Program-made: the position numbers and the translations under genes
Shown: positions 1 through 9,165 of the stretch, in pieces
How the letters are laid out: each line of letters opens with the position of its first letter
Position numbering within the stretch: the first letter of the stretch is position 1
Notes under the pieces: generated by a model
The model's input: the letters and a program-made list of their open reading frames with translations, nothing else
Database searches by the model: none
What the model was told of the DNA's origin: nothing
Assembly (NCBI GenBank): GCA_964461835.1
Contig: CAYWVO010000018.1
Coordinates: forward strand, 1 to 62,977
Length of the DNA stretch: 62,977 nt
From: CAYWVO01 sp964461835
GTDB lineage: Bacteria; Zixibacteria; MSB-5A5; WJJR01; JAJRUJ01
Reading direction: 5' to 3'

Positions 1-174
1 CTAGATTGCTACCAAAATTTCTGTCTCTTCTAATATAACCCATGCGTGTTGGACGCGCTTACCGGTTTTGGCATCTGTAACCGTCCCCGTAATAACTCCG
101 GTCTCCTGCGTGAAACCAATTGAAGCAAGAATCGGGACAAGCAGCAGTACGATCAAACCAACCCGCTTCGACAT
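1..174 (-). CDS. Short secreted protein with carboxypeptidase-regulatory-like start, ends at window edge
   Basis: The frame starts at ATG (174-172) behind a strong AGGGGAGGGACAG ribosome site and encodes 57 aa. Residues 1-24 form a signal peptide (KR near the start, then a hydrophobic LIVLLLVPILASIGF run). The mature part begins GVITGTVTDAKTGKRV, the typical opening strand of a carboxypeptidase-regulatory-like or TonB-receptor N-terminal beta-sandwich. A TAG occupies bases 3-1, exactly at the window edge, so it is unclear whether the protein is really this short or whether the edge cuts or corrupts a longer gene. It diverges from the lipoprotein gene at 541, which carries the same kind of fold. 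The export call is solid; the function is unknown. Confidence 0.5.
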   Translation of the reverse strand: MSKRVGLIVLLLVPILASIGFTQETGVITGTVTDAKTGKRVQHAWVILEETEILVAI

Positions 175-540
175 CTGTCCCTCCCCTGATTACAGATGAT
201 CGTCTGATAAATCGATGTTGAATCCTTTTGCAGAAATCAATAATTCAGTCTACGTATTCCCGTCAATCACTTTCTTCCTGGTCAGGTCTCACCCACGATG
301 GACTCTCCGTCCTCATGAGACAGCAGGCAATGATCCTCCTGCCTCCACCACAATCACCTGTGATGCAACAAGATAAAAATACGTCTTTTCTGACTCAACG
401 GTCTGTGCCAAACGCCGATTTTTCCAATAGGGGTATTCTCCCCAACGCCGTGTCTATCATCAATGATTCAATCATCCAGGCGTGGCAACGAGAGAATGGT
501 ACAGAACATCAACTGAGAATTTTACACAAGGCGGGAAACC
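175..540. other. Divergent intergenic region
   Basis: These 366 bases separate two divergent exported-protein genes and so should hold both promoters. I see no convincing -35/-10 pair. A near-palindrome CAGATGATCGTCTG (193-206) lies just upstream of the minus-strand ribosome site and could be an operator. A small GGGG/CCCC hairpin sits near 428-446. The open frame running through this region from 228 has no ribosome site or recognisable domain. Confidence 0.35.
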
Positions 541-3162
541 ATGACTGTACGACGCATCTTCCTGGTGGCATGCATGCTGGGAATCCTCAACGTAGTTTCT
601 TGCGGCGGAGACGGAGATAAGTCTACCACACCATCCGCGACCGTAGTTGGTCTCACTGGCAGCATTGATCTACCTGAAGATTCCTGGTATGACGAATCCG
701 ACTTGACAGTCGGCTTTGGTGACTATGATGAGGCGGTCGATGAGGACGGCATATTCACGGTCCAGGGAAACGAACACATTCCTGGCTTGGCTATGGCCTA
801 CGACCCGCAGGGTACGCCGGTGCTGCTGAGTATCGTGCCGGATCCGACGTCTGATGGCAGTGTCTGGCTTGACGCAGAATCCACCGCCCTGGCCCTCGTC
901 TTTCTCAACCCCTTTATCTGTACCGCCAATCCCGACTATATCCACGGGGTGCTCGACGATTTGCGATCCACGCCGTCGTTCGATGACCTGACAGCCGTGG
1001 TTGAAGATCATATTGTCCAGAGCACATTTGCCTTGTGGGAAACAAGTGCCGAATTGGACTCTGTGCTTACTGCGGTGGTGACCGAATATGTCAACGCGTA
1101 TCCGCCGGCATCACTCGCTCGGCCCCGGCACCCGGTCACCTCGGGTCCGCAAAGTCCGGCGACCCCGGGCGATGAGGGTATGCAAATTTTCCCCGATTGG
1201 CAAGTCAGTGGTCATCGGCTTAATTGGCAAGGCGGAAGTACCTTTGAAATTACCAACTCGTTCGGTCGCTGGGCTTACTGCACCACGCCGGAAGATTCCT
1301 TCTTCGTGTTTCCCAACGGTGATTTTCTGGATGTCGTCAAAGGCAGCCGTCCCTGGGCGCCGTCCCAGCGGGAGTTCAGCATGACCGTCACCCCCGGCGC
1401 CGATACCAGCTTTGTGCGACTGTATGGCTACGGCTTCGCCGCATATGACGACAATATCTGGAACAACCTGTCAGTGGGTGAGCAGCAGTTGGCACATGCC
1501 GGCGGTATGGCAACTATCACGATTGAATTATGCAGCCAGGTCCTCGCCGTTATTTGCAATACCTCCTCCGGTTACGGGAAAGGCGAGATCGCCGACCGTC
1601 TCGGGGATACTATCTTTGGTTTCCTGCTTACGGACGGTGTTCTGATGCAGCAGATCGGCCTCTACATCCAGGCCGATGATCCCTGGGGGCTTTCCTGGCA
1701 TCTCACAAAGCACATTATGGGCGAACTGACCACCAATGCTGAGTTTCGCGCTGCCTTCGTCTCCGCAACCGGCATTGCGCTTACCGACGGGATGATTGGG
1801 AAAATCCTCAAATGGGTTAACGTCTTTGCCAAAGGAGTAATGACCTATAACTCGGTGACCTCGGTGCTGAAGACCGTCATGGCGCTGAGTACCGCCGAAT
1901 TTAAGACCTCATTTGCAGTATGGAACGATGTTGTCGAATTCGGCGCGGTGCGCGGTCAAGTTGCCGACGCGCAAAGTGGTGATCCGATGTCGGGCGCGAC
2001 CGTGACGCTCACCGGCGATGAAGGCAATCCCCTTGAACCCAACCATGAAGTCACCACCGGGGAGGATGGCCATTACCGGTTCTATAACATTGGCGTCGGC
2101 GAAAAATCGATCACCGCAGTTAAGTCCGGCTATAATACCAAGACCGTCACCGTAGTAATTGCGGCTGATCAGGAAATTACCCGGCATATCCCCATGTACC
2201 GCAACAGCGGCGGCGTCAGCGGCAAAGTTTTAAACGGTATCCTTGTTCATCATGGAATTGAACCGGCAACGTTCCAGGAAACAGTCGAGGTGACCGCCCG
2301 GGATGTTGCCGGAGTGGAATACGAGCGGTCAATCTACGTCCATTACGGAACGTACGACCTCACCCTGCCTGCCGGGTCGTGGTGGGTTAAGGCGACTTAT
2401 GACGATTATCACCCGGATTCCTTCCTGGTCTCGATTACTTCCGACGGTGCCGTCTCCGGTCAGCGCGATTTGGTACTGGAACCAAATCCGACCATGAGTG
2501 GAGATATTCAAATCGACATGAACAATGACGGAATGTATGAGCGTTACTTCGAGGTGGAATTTGAGGAAGCTGGCTTGCCGTCGCCCGTCCTGAGTGAAGA
2601 TTGCATATCGGGTCCCGGCGCGTTGACGATGCGCGGTGGTGGTGTCCGAGGATCGTCACTCTCTGATTTCGATTTCGCATACGTCGGATTCAATATAACG
2701 GCCATAACCCATACAGCGGATTATTCCATTGGCCCACTGAAGTTATTCCCCTGCGCCTCCGGATTAAGTGCGACAACGGTCATGCTTGCCACCAGTCGGG
2801 AACAATGTTCTGGTACCTACGGTAGTGGCCCAATCAGCTTTTTTTATCCGGGAGATCCCGGATCACCCCCGTGCGATTGCGGAGTTACCCAGCCGGGAAC
2901 CGTGTATCTCATGGAATGGGGGACCGAACTTGGCGACTTGGTCGCCGGGTTCATGATGGTGGAACTGCCGGGAGCCGCCAATTGTTATTGTGAAGCGTGG
3001 GATGAGGATGGTGACGACATAAATGAAACGTCAGACATTGAATGCGCTCGCGCCAAAGCGACGATCGATTTCCGCCTGTTGGTCGGGACCGATTACCTGG
3101 TCGGCTGGACTCCCGAAGGAGTCGGAGAACCCCCCGAGTTGAGCAGCAATGCACACAAGTAA
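541..3162 (+). CDS. Large lipoprotein with carboxypeptidase-regulatory-like domains
   Basis: The predicted product is an 873-aa exported lipoprotein. Residues 1-21 are a lipoprotein signal with a VVSC lipobox (Cys21), followed by a GGDGDKST linker. The first ~450 residues match no family I can name. Residues ~468-550 look like a carboxypeptidase-regulatory-like beta-sandwich (GAVRGQVADAQSGDPMSGA, later GHYRFYNIGVG), and a similar fold opens near 557 (GGVSGKVLNG). The tail has Asp/Asn-rich loops (DMNNDG near 659, DEDGDD near 821) that resemble calcium-binding loops, and close cysteine pairs (PCDCG, NCYCE). The start follows AAGGCGGGAAACC. It probably acts at the cell surface; no enzymatic motif is visible. 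A hairpin terminator follows. Confidence 0.75.
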   Translation: MTVRRIFLVACMLGILNVVSCGGDGDKSTTPSATVVGLTGSIDLPEDSWYDESDLTVGFGDYDEAVDEDGIFTVQGNEHIPGLAMAYDPQGTPVLLSIVPDPTSDGSVWLDAESTALALVFLNPFICTANPDYIHGVLDDLRSTPSFDDLTAVVEDHIVQSTFALWETSAELDSVLTAVVTEYVNAYPPASLARPRHPVTSGPQSPATPGDEGMQIFPDWQVSGHRLNWQGGSTFEITNSFGRWAYCTTPEDSFFVFPNGDFLDVVKGSRPWAPSQREFSMTVTPGADTSFVRLYGYGFAAYDDNIWNNLSVGEQQLAHAGGMATITIELCSQVLAVICNTSSGYGKGEIADRLGDTIFGFLLTDGVLMQQIGLYIQADDPWGLSWHLTKHIMGELTTNAEFRAAFVSATGIALTDGMIGKILKWVNVFAKGVMTYNSVTSVLKTVMALSTAEFKTSFAVWNDVVEFGAVRGQVADAQSGDPMSGATVTLTGDEGNPLEPNHEVTTGEDGHYRFYNIGVGEKSITAVKSGYNTKTVTVVIAADQEITRHIPMYRNSGGVSGKVLNGILVHHGIEPATFQETVEVTARDVAGVEYERSIYVHYGTYDLTLPAGSWWVKATYDDYHPDSFLVSITSDGAVSGQRDLVLEPNPTMSGDIQIDMNNDGMYERYFEVEFEEAGLPSPVLSEDCISGPGALTMRGGGVRGSSLSDFDFAYVGFNITAITHTADYSIGPLKLFPCASGLSATTVMLATSREQCSGTYGSGPISFFYPGDPGSPPCDCGVTQPGTVYLMEWGTELGDLVAGFMMVELPGAANCYCEAWDEDGDDINETSDIECARAKATIDFRLLVGTDYLVGWTPEGVGEPPELSSNAHK

Positions 3163-3186
3163 GTTGAATGCTTCGGTGAGGTTTCT

Positions 3187-3216
3187 AAGCCCCGGGAGAG
3201 CCCGGCGCTTTTCTTA
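3187..3216 (+). terminator. Imperfect rho-independent terminator
   Basis: Arms AAGCCCCGGG (3187-3196) and CCCGGCGCTT (3201-3210) pair with one C-C mismatch around an AGAG loop and run into TTCTTA. It lies after the lipoprotein stop and overlaps the stop codon of the convergent DUF72 gene. Confidence 0.55.
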
Positions 3217-4191
3217 TTCATCCATCATCGCCTCCACCACCCGCCGGGTAATCTCATTCGAATTACCGCCCGCGCGGTTGTTGGCGACAGTCACTGTCGG
3301 CAAACCCGCGTCCTGGCCCTCGTGGATAATCATCGCCGCATCACGATACATCTCAGGGAATTCATCGATCAGCTTATTGAATGGCGCATAGCGTTCGTAA
3401 GTATCATCATATTTCATATTCAAGGGCGTCAACAGACGAATAATCCCCATCGCCCCGCTGAACCCACCGGCCTGCTCCCACTGCGTTTTCAAATCCGGTA
3501 GCCACGTCCAGTGACTGAACACATTAGCGATACCCCGAGACTGTAGAAACTGGAAGTAATCCTCGGTTTTCAGCCGGTCGGTGCGTTCTTCGATATGGTA
3601 GCGGTCATCCGGCGGGATTGAGTCGAAGAATTCCTGCAGCTCGGCAATGTTTTCATCAGACGGTGGGCAATTTGCTTTGCGTTGATACGGGCGTTCAAAA
3701 ATGAACGCCGCGGCTCGATCGCCTAACGTGTTCAACACCGGCTTGTAGAATAAATCAGTGAATTTTTCGGCATTAAGATAGTCGGGGTTATCGGCAAATT
3801 TCCGTTTGCCGTCAATCTGCTGCCACGTTCGCGGCGCGGTGATCGCCTGCGGCACTTTGAGCAGGACAAGACCGTCCAGCGGGATATACTTATCATATTC
3901 CTCCAACACCGGCATCGTACGCGATGGTGTCCCATCCTGTTTCAACAAGTAAGCGTAGAACGTGAAATCAATCTCCAGCGCGTCGTAGTGCTGGAAATAC
4001 TCTGCCACCGAGCGTACCGGCACCTTCTCCTCGGCAACCTTTTTGCCTTTAACCGACTTCTGGCTTTTTTTGATCTTATAATCCTTGTCTGCCGAATAAA
4101 TCTGTCCAATCCATCCGGCATAGCGATCGCTGGCGGTGGCGAAATGCACTCCGTCTGCGACATTCCGAAACTGATACTCTGGAAGTGACAC
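3214..4191 (-). CDS. DUF72 (YecE-like) family protein
   Basis: DUF72 proteins are TIM-barrel proteins of unclear biochemical role. The frame shows the family layout: an opening strand around GVHFATASDRYAGWIGQIYS, the central ALEIDFTFYAYL segment, DRAAAFIFERPYQ, and a late RGIANVFSHWTWLPDL block. The first ATG of the frame is at 4368, but the residues before SLPEYQF are unlike the family and cross sequence next to palindromic repeats. A GTG at 4191 preceded by GGGAG gives 325 aa and fits the domain start, so I prefer it. The gene stands alone and converges on the lipoprotein gene upstream. The family call is fairly secure; the substrate is unknown. Confidence 0.75.
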   Translation of the reverse strand: MSLPEYQFRNVADGVHFATASDRYAGWIGQIYSADKDYKIKKSQKSVKGKKVAEEKVPVRSVAEYFQHYDALEIDFTFYAYLLKQDGTPSRTMPVLEEYDKYIPLDGLVLLKVPQAITAPRTWQQIDGKRKFADNPDYLNAEKFTDLFYKPVLNTLGDRAAAFIFERPYQRKANCPPSDENIAELQEFFDSIPPDDRYHIEERTDRLKTEDYFQFLQSRGIANVFSHWTWLPDLKTQWEQAGGFSGAMGIIRLLTPLNMKYDDTYERYAPFNKLIDEFPEMYRDAAMIIHEGQDAGLPTVTVANNRAGGNSNEITRRVVEAMMDE

Positions 4192-4383
4192 CGAAATGAT
4201 CTCCCGTGTTTCCGTGTTGTCGTTATATACGACAGAGGCGACGCCCGCGCGCAGTACCTCGGGGGGCCGGGGGAGGGTGATGAGATGCTGAACGATCAAC
4301 TGTGGGTGGCCCTGACATTTGTCAGGGTTTCTGAGAGCGATGCTATGAGCTGTAGATCGAAAAAGCATGCACCTAACCGTGTC

Positions 4384-4710
4384 ATTCCCGCGCAGGCGGG
4401 AATCCAGTTTGGGCGCGGACGGCAGACCGTGGCACGGGCATCTTGCCCGTGAATTGCGCGGTCAATTTCTGAGTCCCCGGTTACGGGACGTGGTTTCGAC
4501 ACGGACGTTCGACATGTGTAGCCCCCCTAAAGTCCCGCGTGCTCGTATGCGGGACGGCAGGTGGGTCGGTATTGCTCCATTGGAAGTTTTACCAACCCAC
4601 CCGACGCTCACGCGCTAATGCGCGTGCCGCTCTGGGTGGTACCAGTTTCGGTACCATGCGAACCCAACCCCAAATGAAGCCCGCCTGCGGCGGACCGAGT
4701 TTGGGGTTGG
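4384..4710. repeat. Island of palindromic repeat elements
   Basis: Between the DUF72 gene and the polymerase cassette (4192-4719) I find no gene but at least five inverted repeats. They are ATTCCCGC/GCGGGAAT (4384-4391, 4396-4403), CACGGGCA/TGCCCGTG (4433-4440, 4444-4451), GTCCCGC/GCGGGAC (4532-4538, 4549-4555), GTGGGT..GGTA/TACC..ACCCAC (4561-4600), and CCAACCCCAAA/TTTGGGGTTGG (4664-4674, 4700-4710) with a nested CCGCC/GGCGG. The first two resemble dispersed palindromes common in many bacterial genomes. Spurious frames run through them. Confidence 0.7.
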
Positions 4711-4719
4711 CACCTGTGA

Positions 4720-5901
4720 ATGGAAAGCATGAATAGGAATCGACATATTCTCTTCACCGACTTCGATGGTTTCTATATTGCCGTCGAACGATCGATCAAT
4801 CCGCGTTTGCATAACCGGCCGTTAGCGATTGGGAGCCAACGGGCACAACGTGGCGTGATTGCGGCGGTTTCACCGGAAGCCCGCCAATACGGCGTTTACC
4901 CGTCCATGACCACCTCCGCCGCGTTGTCTCGTTGCCCGGAGTTATATGTTATTGACGGTGATTTTGCGCTGTACCGGCGCGCGGCCAGGGGTGTGCGCTC
5001 CTACCTGCGGCAGTTCTCGCCGCAGTTTGAATGGTCGACGCTGGACCAGGCATATATTGATGTCACCGGCACGCAGCGGTTGTTTGGGGACGTGGTCGAC
5101 TTGGGAGCACGGATTCATCGGGAGATACATGCGCGGTATCGCCTGCAATTGACTATCGGTGTGGCAATCAATAAACTGGTCGCCAAAATCGCCGCTCGAA
5201 CTGCCAGACCCGCGGGGTTGTGCGATGTGGCGCCCGGCAGCGAATGCGAATTCTTGGCACCGTTGCCGATTGGTTCACTACCCGGTGTCGGCCCCGCCAC
5301 GCAAAAACGACTCGGCGAATTCAATATCGAAACTGTGGGAGATCTCGCCGCGACGAAACGGGAATTTCTGCTCAGCGCGTTCGGAGTACGCGGACAAATC
5401 CTTTATGCACGTGCGCGTGGGATCGATTACACGCCGGTCGGGCTGTCGACAACGCCAAGTCATATCACGGTGGATAAAACACTCACCAATGATTCGAACG
5501 ATCGGCACCTGCTGAGAGCGGTGATATTCCTTTTGGCCGAACAGGCGGGGCAACAACTGCGGGAACACGGGCGCCAGACTCAGAAAGTGGCGTTGACGCT
5601 GACATTTATTGATGGCCACCGCGCGGACAGCGCCATCCGTTCCGATTTTGCCACCGACCTGGATGATGAAATCGGGGACGCCGCTGTTCATTCGCTACAA
5701 CGCATGAACACCGGCAGGCAGGCCGTGCGCCGAATCACGCTAAAACTGACCGACCTGATTCCCGCCAACCGACAAATGAGCCTGCTGGATGATTCCCGCA
5801 ACTACGACCGCAAGCGGCTACTGAGTTCGGTGATTGACGCAATCCGCCGGCGGCACGGCGCAACCGCCATTCAGCGGGGACGGACCTTGGTGGCGGCATG
5901 A
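4720..5901 (+). CDS. Y-family DNA polymerase (DinB/ImuB-like) with E-to-Q change in the active site
   Basis: This is a translesion polymerase-fold protein of 393 aa. Motif I (LFTDFDGFY) keeps Asp14 and the steric-gate Tyr19. The catalytic SxDE of motif III is replaced by STLDQAYIDVT, so Asp109 is kept but the usual Glu is Gln110 (codon CAG at 5047). The GVAINKLVAKIAA motif and the helix-hairpin-helix (LPGVGPATQKRLGEFNIETV) are intact. A beta-clamp-binding motif QMSLLD lies at 352-357, followed by a UmuC-like tail. An alternative ATG at 4729 fits the family start better, and ribosome sites are weak at both. The stop overlaps the DnaE2-type gene by four bases, so the two are translationally coupled. 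The pairing suggests an ImuB-like accessory role; residual polymerase activity cannot be judged. Confidence 0.85.
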   Translation: MESMNRNRHILFTDFDGFYIAVERSINPRLHNRPLAIGSQRAQRGVIAAVSPEARQYGVYPSMTTSAALSRCPELYVIDGDFALYRRAARGVRSYLRQFSPQFEWSTLDQAYIDVTGTQRLFGDVVDLGARIHREIHARYRLQLTIGVAINKLVAKIAARTARPAGLCDVAPGSECEFLAPLPIGSLPGVGPATQKRLGEFNIETVGDLAATKREFLLSAFGVRGQILYARARGIDYTPVGLSTTPSHITVDKTLTNDSNDRHLLRAVIFLLAEQAGQQLREHGRQTQKVALTLTFIDGHRADSAIRSDFATDLDDEIGDAAVHSLQRMNTGRQAVRRITLKLTDLIPANRQMSLLDDSRNYDRKRLLSSVIDAIRRRHGATAIQRGRTLVAA

Positions 5902-8900
5902 TGAATTCCCGGCGCGAGAAAAATTCCGATTTTGTCCATTTGCACGTGCACTCCAACTATTCATTATTGCGCGGCGCGGATACGGTTCCAACACTCTGCT
6001 CCCGGGCCGCGGAATTTGGGCCATCCTCGCTGGCCTTAACCGATCGCAACGGTCTGTACGGTGCGGTACCGTTTCAACGTGAGTGCGAACGCCACGGATT
6101 GCAGCCGATCTTCGGGGCTGAGCTGGTCAGTGCATCCACCTGCTGCGTCGCCTTAGCCATCAATCAAACCGGCTACGGCAATCTCTGCCGAGTGATCACC
6201 GCATTGCACCGATCGCGAAGAAAGAAGTCGTTCGACCTGGCCGGTTGCCTGACGTACTACCGCGCCGGATTAATCATTTTCTCGCTCGATGAACCATTAC
6301 TCTCGTACCTGCGGCAAACCAGCGGGCCGGAGAATCTCTATGTTGAGATTTGCCCCGATACAATCGCCCGCTCCTGGAAAACACACCTCCGCACCGGTCT
6401 GCCGCTGTTGGCAACCAACAATGTGTGGTTTGCCCAGCCGGACGGATTCGGGCGTCATCAACTGCTGACCGCCATCAATCTTAATACCAGTATCTCCGCG
6501 CTTGCCGATACTGAAACCGCCCGGCTCGAACACTGGCTGAAACCACCCGAGACGATGACGCGTCTTTTTGCCGACATCCCCGAAGCGGTCACCAATACCC
6601 GTCGTGTCGCCGAGCAGTGTACTTTCAGACTGCAGCTTGGTGAGCTACGTCTCCCCCGGTTCCCATTCACCGACGGACAAACATCATTAGAAATGTTGCG
6701 GGCCAAAACCGAGCAAGGGATAGGGCATCGATATGGTGCTGTCACACCTGCAGTCCTCCGGCAAGTCGAGCGGGAATTGAACATTATCCGCGAGATGGGC
6801 TATGCCGATTATTTCTTGATCGTAGCCGACATTGTCGACGCCGCCAAGCGCTTGGGAATTCCCACCTGCGGGCGCGGCAGCGCCGCCAACAGCGTGGTCG
6901 CGTACGCCCTGGAATTAACCCATGTCGAACCGTTGTCAAACAACCTCTATTTCGAGCGATTCCTTAATCGCGGACGCAGTGATTGCCCGGATGTCGACAT
7001 TGATTTCGCCTGGGATGAACGGGACCGGATTATCGACTGGGTGTACCAGCGCTACGGGGCGGACCGGGTGGCGATGATTTCCACGCATGTCAGTTTTGCC
7101 GGACGCGGCGCGGTGCGCGAAATCGCCAAAGTGTGGGGGGTTCCACCGAAACACATTACGCGTATCACGAAACAGCTCCCCTCCGGCTGGGATGATAAAC
7201 CAATCTTTGAGGCGGCCCGCGACGATCCGCGCTCACAAAACCTGCCGGTGCACGAGGAGCCGTGGCGCTCCATTTTTACACTCGCCGAGCAGATCCACGG
7301 CTACCCGAAACACCTGGGCATGCATGCGGGTGGTATTGTCATCGCCCCCGGGCCGCTCACCGACTATGTCCCGCTGCAACCCGCGGCAAAAGAGTTAGAA
7401 TCCGGCAAGGTCGTGGTTACGCAGTGGGATATGTATCCCATCGAGGACGCCGGCCTGGTAAAAATTGATCTTTTGGGCAACCGTTCCTTGGCGGTGATCA
7501 GCGATACGCTCACCACAGTGGAGGAGAACACCGGCACCCAAATCGATTATACCTCCTTTGATCCCACGCAGGACGAAAAAACGAAAAATCTCGTACGACG
7601 CGGGGAGACGATGGCGTGTTTCTATATCGAAAGCCCGTCTATGCGCAGCCTGCTGTTGAAACTTGATTGCCACACGTTCGATGGACTCGTGGCGGCGTCC
7701 TCGATTGTCCGGCCGGGGATTGCGTCTTCAGGGATGATGCAACAATATGTCCTGCGCTCTCATTTCGACCGCAATGAGGGACGCCATGATGATTCCTGGT
7801 ACCTTCATCCGCTCATGCGCGAGGCGTTGGAGGAAACGTTTGGCGTGATGGCCTACCAGGAGGATGTGCTCAAAGTCGCCATGATGGTCGCGCGGATGAG
7901 CCCGGAAGATTCGGATGGATTACGCAAGGCCATGAGCAAAAAACGTGATTTTGTCGCGATCGAAAAATACCGGCGGCAGTTTATCACCGGAGCGCTGGTC
8001 AATGGGTGCAGCCTGGATATTTGCCGGGAACTCTGGCGCCAAATCGAGTCGTTTTCCGGCTACTCGTTCTGCAAAGCGCATTCAGCGTCGTATGCCTTGG
8101 TCAGCTACCAGGCGGCGTATCTGCGCGCCCATCACCCGGCGGAGTTTATGGCAGCGGTAATGTCCAATCATGGTGGCTACTATTCAACGTTGTCGTATAT
8201 CTCCGAATGCCGCCGCATGGGATTGCGGGTTCTCCCACCTTGCGTGAATCGAAGCAAACTGGAATTCACCGGCACTGAGAATTGGGTGCGCGTCGGTCTG
8301 GGCCAATTGCGCAATGTTCGGCATGACCACTTGGAGGCATTGTTGGCCGAACGTAAGCGCGGTGGCCCGTTTCTCGATTTCGGGGACTTCCTGGCCCGAG
8401 TGGGGATGCCGGCAAATGAAGTCGAGACTATGATCCGCGCCGGCGCATTCGACACAATCGCCGGCAAACTCAACCGCCCGCAACTACTCCAGCAGCACAC
8501 AATGTATCGCGCCCAACGGGCAACAGCGAACGACACGTCATTTGGGCTTTTCGGTAACGTACAGCTGCCGCCTGCGCCGCGAGTACGGGATTACACGTCC
8601 GAACAAAAACTGGCCGCCGAGTCAGAGACATTGGGACTTGTCGCCTCGGTGCATCCGCTGGTCATGTTTGCCGATCGGTTTTCCGGCCATCAGACGGTTC
8701 CCGCGGAGAAACTGCGCAACTACATCGGTCGAACAGTCAACGTACAGGGCTGGCAGGTGACCCGCAAGCGGTTGCGCACCAAGCAGGACGAACCGATGGC
8801 CTTCGTCTCGTTCGAGGATACGACCTCGCTGTATGAAACCGTCGTCTTCCCCCGTGAGTATCGCAAATTCGCGCCGATTATCCCGTCTTCCGGCCCATTT

Positions 8901-9044
8901 CTGGTCACCGGCGAGGTCACCGAGGATCTGGGCGTGATCACGATTACGGTCACCGATCTAAAGCTCCTGGCCGAGAACACCCCCGCCGTACCACTTGCCG
9001 GGCCTACCATTTGGTCGGATTCGGCACACGAGGAAGCCGCATGA
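5898..9044 (+). CDS. dnaE2: Error-prone DNA polymerase III alpha subunit, DnaE2/ImuC type
   Basis: C-family polymerase of 1048 aa, shorter than replicative DnaE (about 1160). An N-terminal PHP domain opens with HLHVHSNYSLLRGA, though the later TDH-type motif reads TDRNGLYG. The palm has GRGSAANSVVAY near 324 and CPDVDIDFAWDERD near 363, which holds the catalytic aspartates. A C-terminal OB-fold runs from about 940 (VNVQGWQV) to 1030. The place where DnaE carries its beta-clamp motif reads SFGLFG, lacking the key Gln. It begins with ATGATG overlapping the upstream Y-family gene. Known DnaE2 proteins act in damage-induced mutagenesis with ImuB. No ImuA/RecA-like partner and no clear LexA box is visible here, so regulation is unknown. 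Confidence 0.9.
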   Translation: MMNSRREKNSDFVHLHVHSNYSLLRGADTVPTLCSRAAEFGPSSLALTDRNGLYGAVPFQRECERHGLQPIFGAELVSASTCCVALAINQTGYGNLCRVITALHRSRRKKSFDLAGCLTYYRAGLIIFSLDEPLLSYLRQTSGPENLYVEICPDTIARSWKTHLRTGLPLLATNNVWFAQPDGFGRHQLLTAINLNTSISALADTETARLEHWLKPPETMTRLFADIPEAVTNTRRVAEQCTFRLQLGELRLPRFPFTDGQTSLEMLRAKTEQGIGHRYGAVTPAVLRQVERELNIIREMGYADYFLIVADIVDAAKRLGIPTCGRGSAANSVVAYALELTHVEPLSNNLYFERFLNRGRSDCPDVDIDFAWDERDRIIDWVYQRYGADRVAMISTHVSFAGRGAVREIAKVWGVPPKHITRITKQLPSGWDDKPIFEAARDDPRSQNLPVHEEPWRSIFTLAEQIHGYPKHLGMHAGGIVIAPGPLTDYVPLQPAAKELESGKVVVTQWDMYPIEDAGLVKIDLLGNRSLAVISDTLTTVEENTGTQIDYTSFDPTQDEKTKNLVRRGETMACFYIESPSMRSLLLKLDCHTFDGLVAASSIVRPGIASSGMMQQYVLRSHFDRNEGRHDDSWYLHPLMREALEETFGVMAYQEDVLKVAMMVARMSPEDSDGLRKAMSKKRDFVAIEKYRRQFITGALVNGCSLDICRELWRQIESFSGYSFCKAHSASYALVSYQAAYLRAHHPAEFMAAVMSNHGGYYSTLSYISECRRMGLRVLPPCVNRSKLEFTGTENWVRVGLGQLRNVRHDHLEALLAERKRGGPFLDFGDFLARVGMPANEVETMIRAGAFDTIAGKLNRPQLLQQHTMYRAQRATANDTSFGLFGNVQLPPAPRVRDYTSEQKLAAESETLGLVASVHPLVMFADRFSGHQTVPAEKLRNYIGRTVNVQGWQVTRKRLRTKQDEPMAFVSFEDTTSLYETVVFPREYRKFAPIIPSSGPFLVTGEVTEDLGVITITVTDLKLLAENTPAVPLAGPTIWSDSAHEEAA

Positions 9045-9130
9045 ACTATTTCCCCGTGAGAAGAACTATTCCGCGTTCCAGCAGTACAAGATTTCACAGG
9101 GCTGCGTAGTAGGAATTTCAGATTTTTCTA

Positions 9131-9136
9131 GTATAT
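9131..9136 (+). promoter_or_regulatory. Possible -10 element (TATATT)
   Basis: TATATT lies 30 bases before the head-GIN-like gene in an A/T-rich patch. No good -35 hexamer is found at the right distance, so this is tentative. Confidence 0.25.
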
Positions 9137-9165
9137 TGTGATGTCCGTAATCACGGGGGATTGCT

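Noticed and set aside
228..620. 130-aa open frame
   Set aside because: No ribosome site, no domain, and it overlaps the well-supported lipoprotein start at 541.
4296..4502. 68-aa minus-strand frame containing GQDARAT and WIPACAGMT
   Set aside because: These peptides are translations of palindromic DNA repeats, not a gene.
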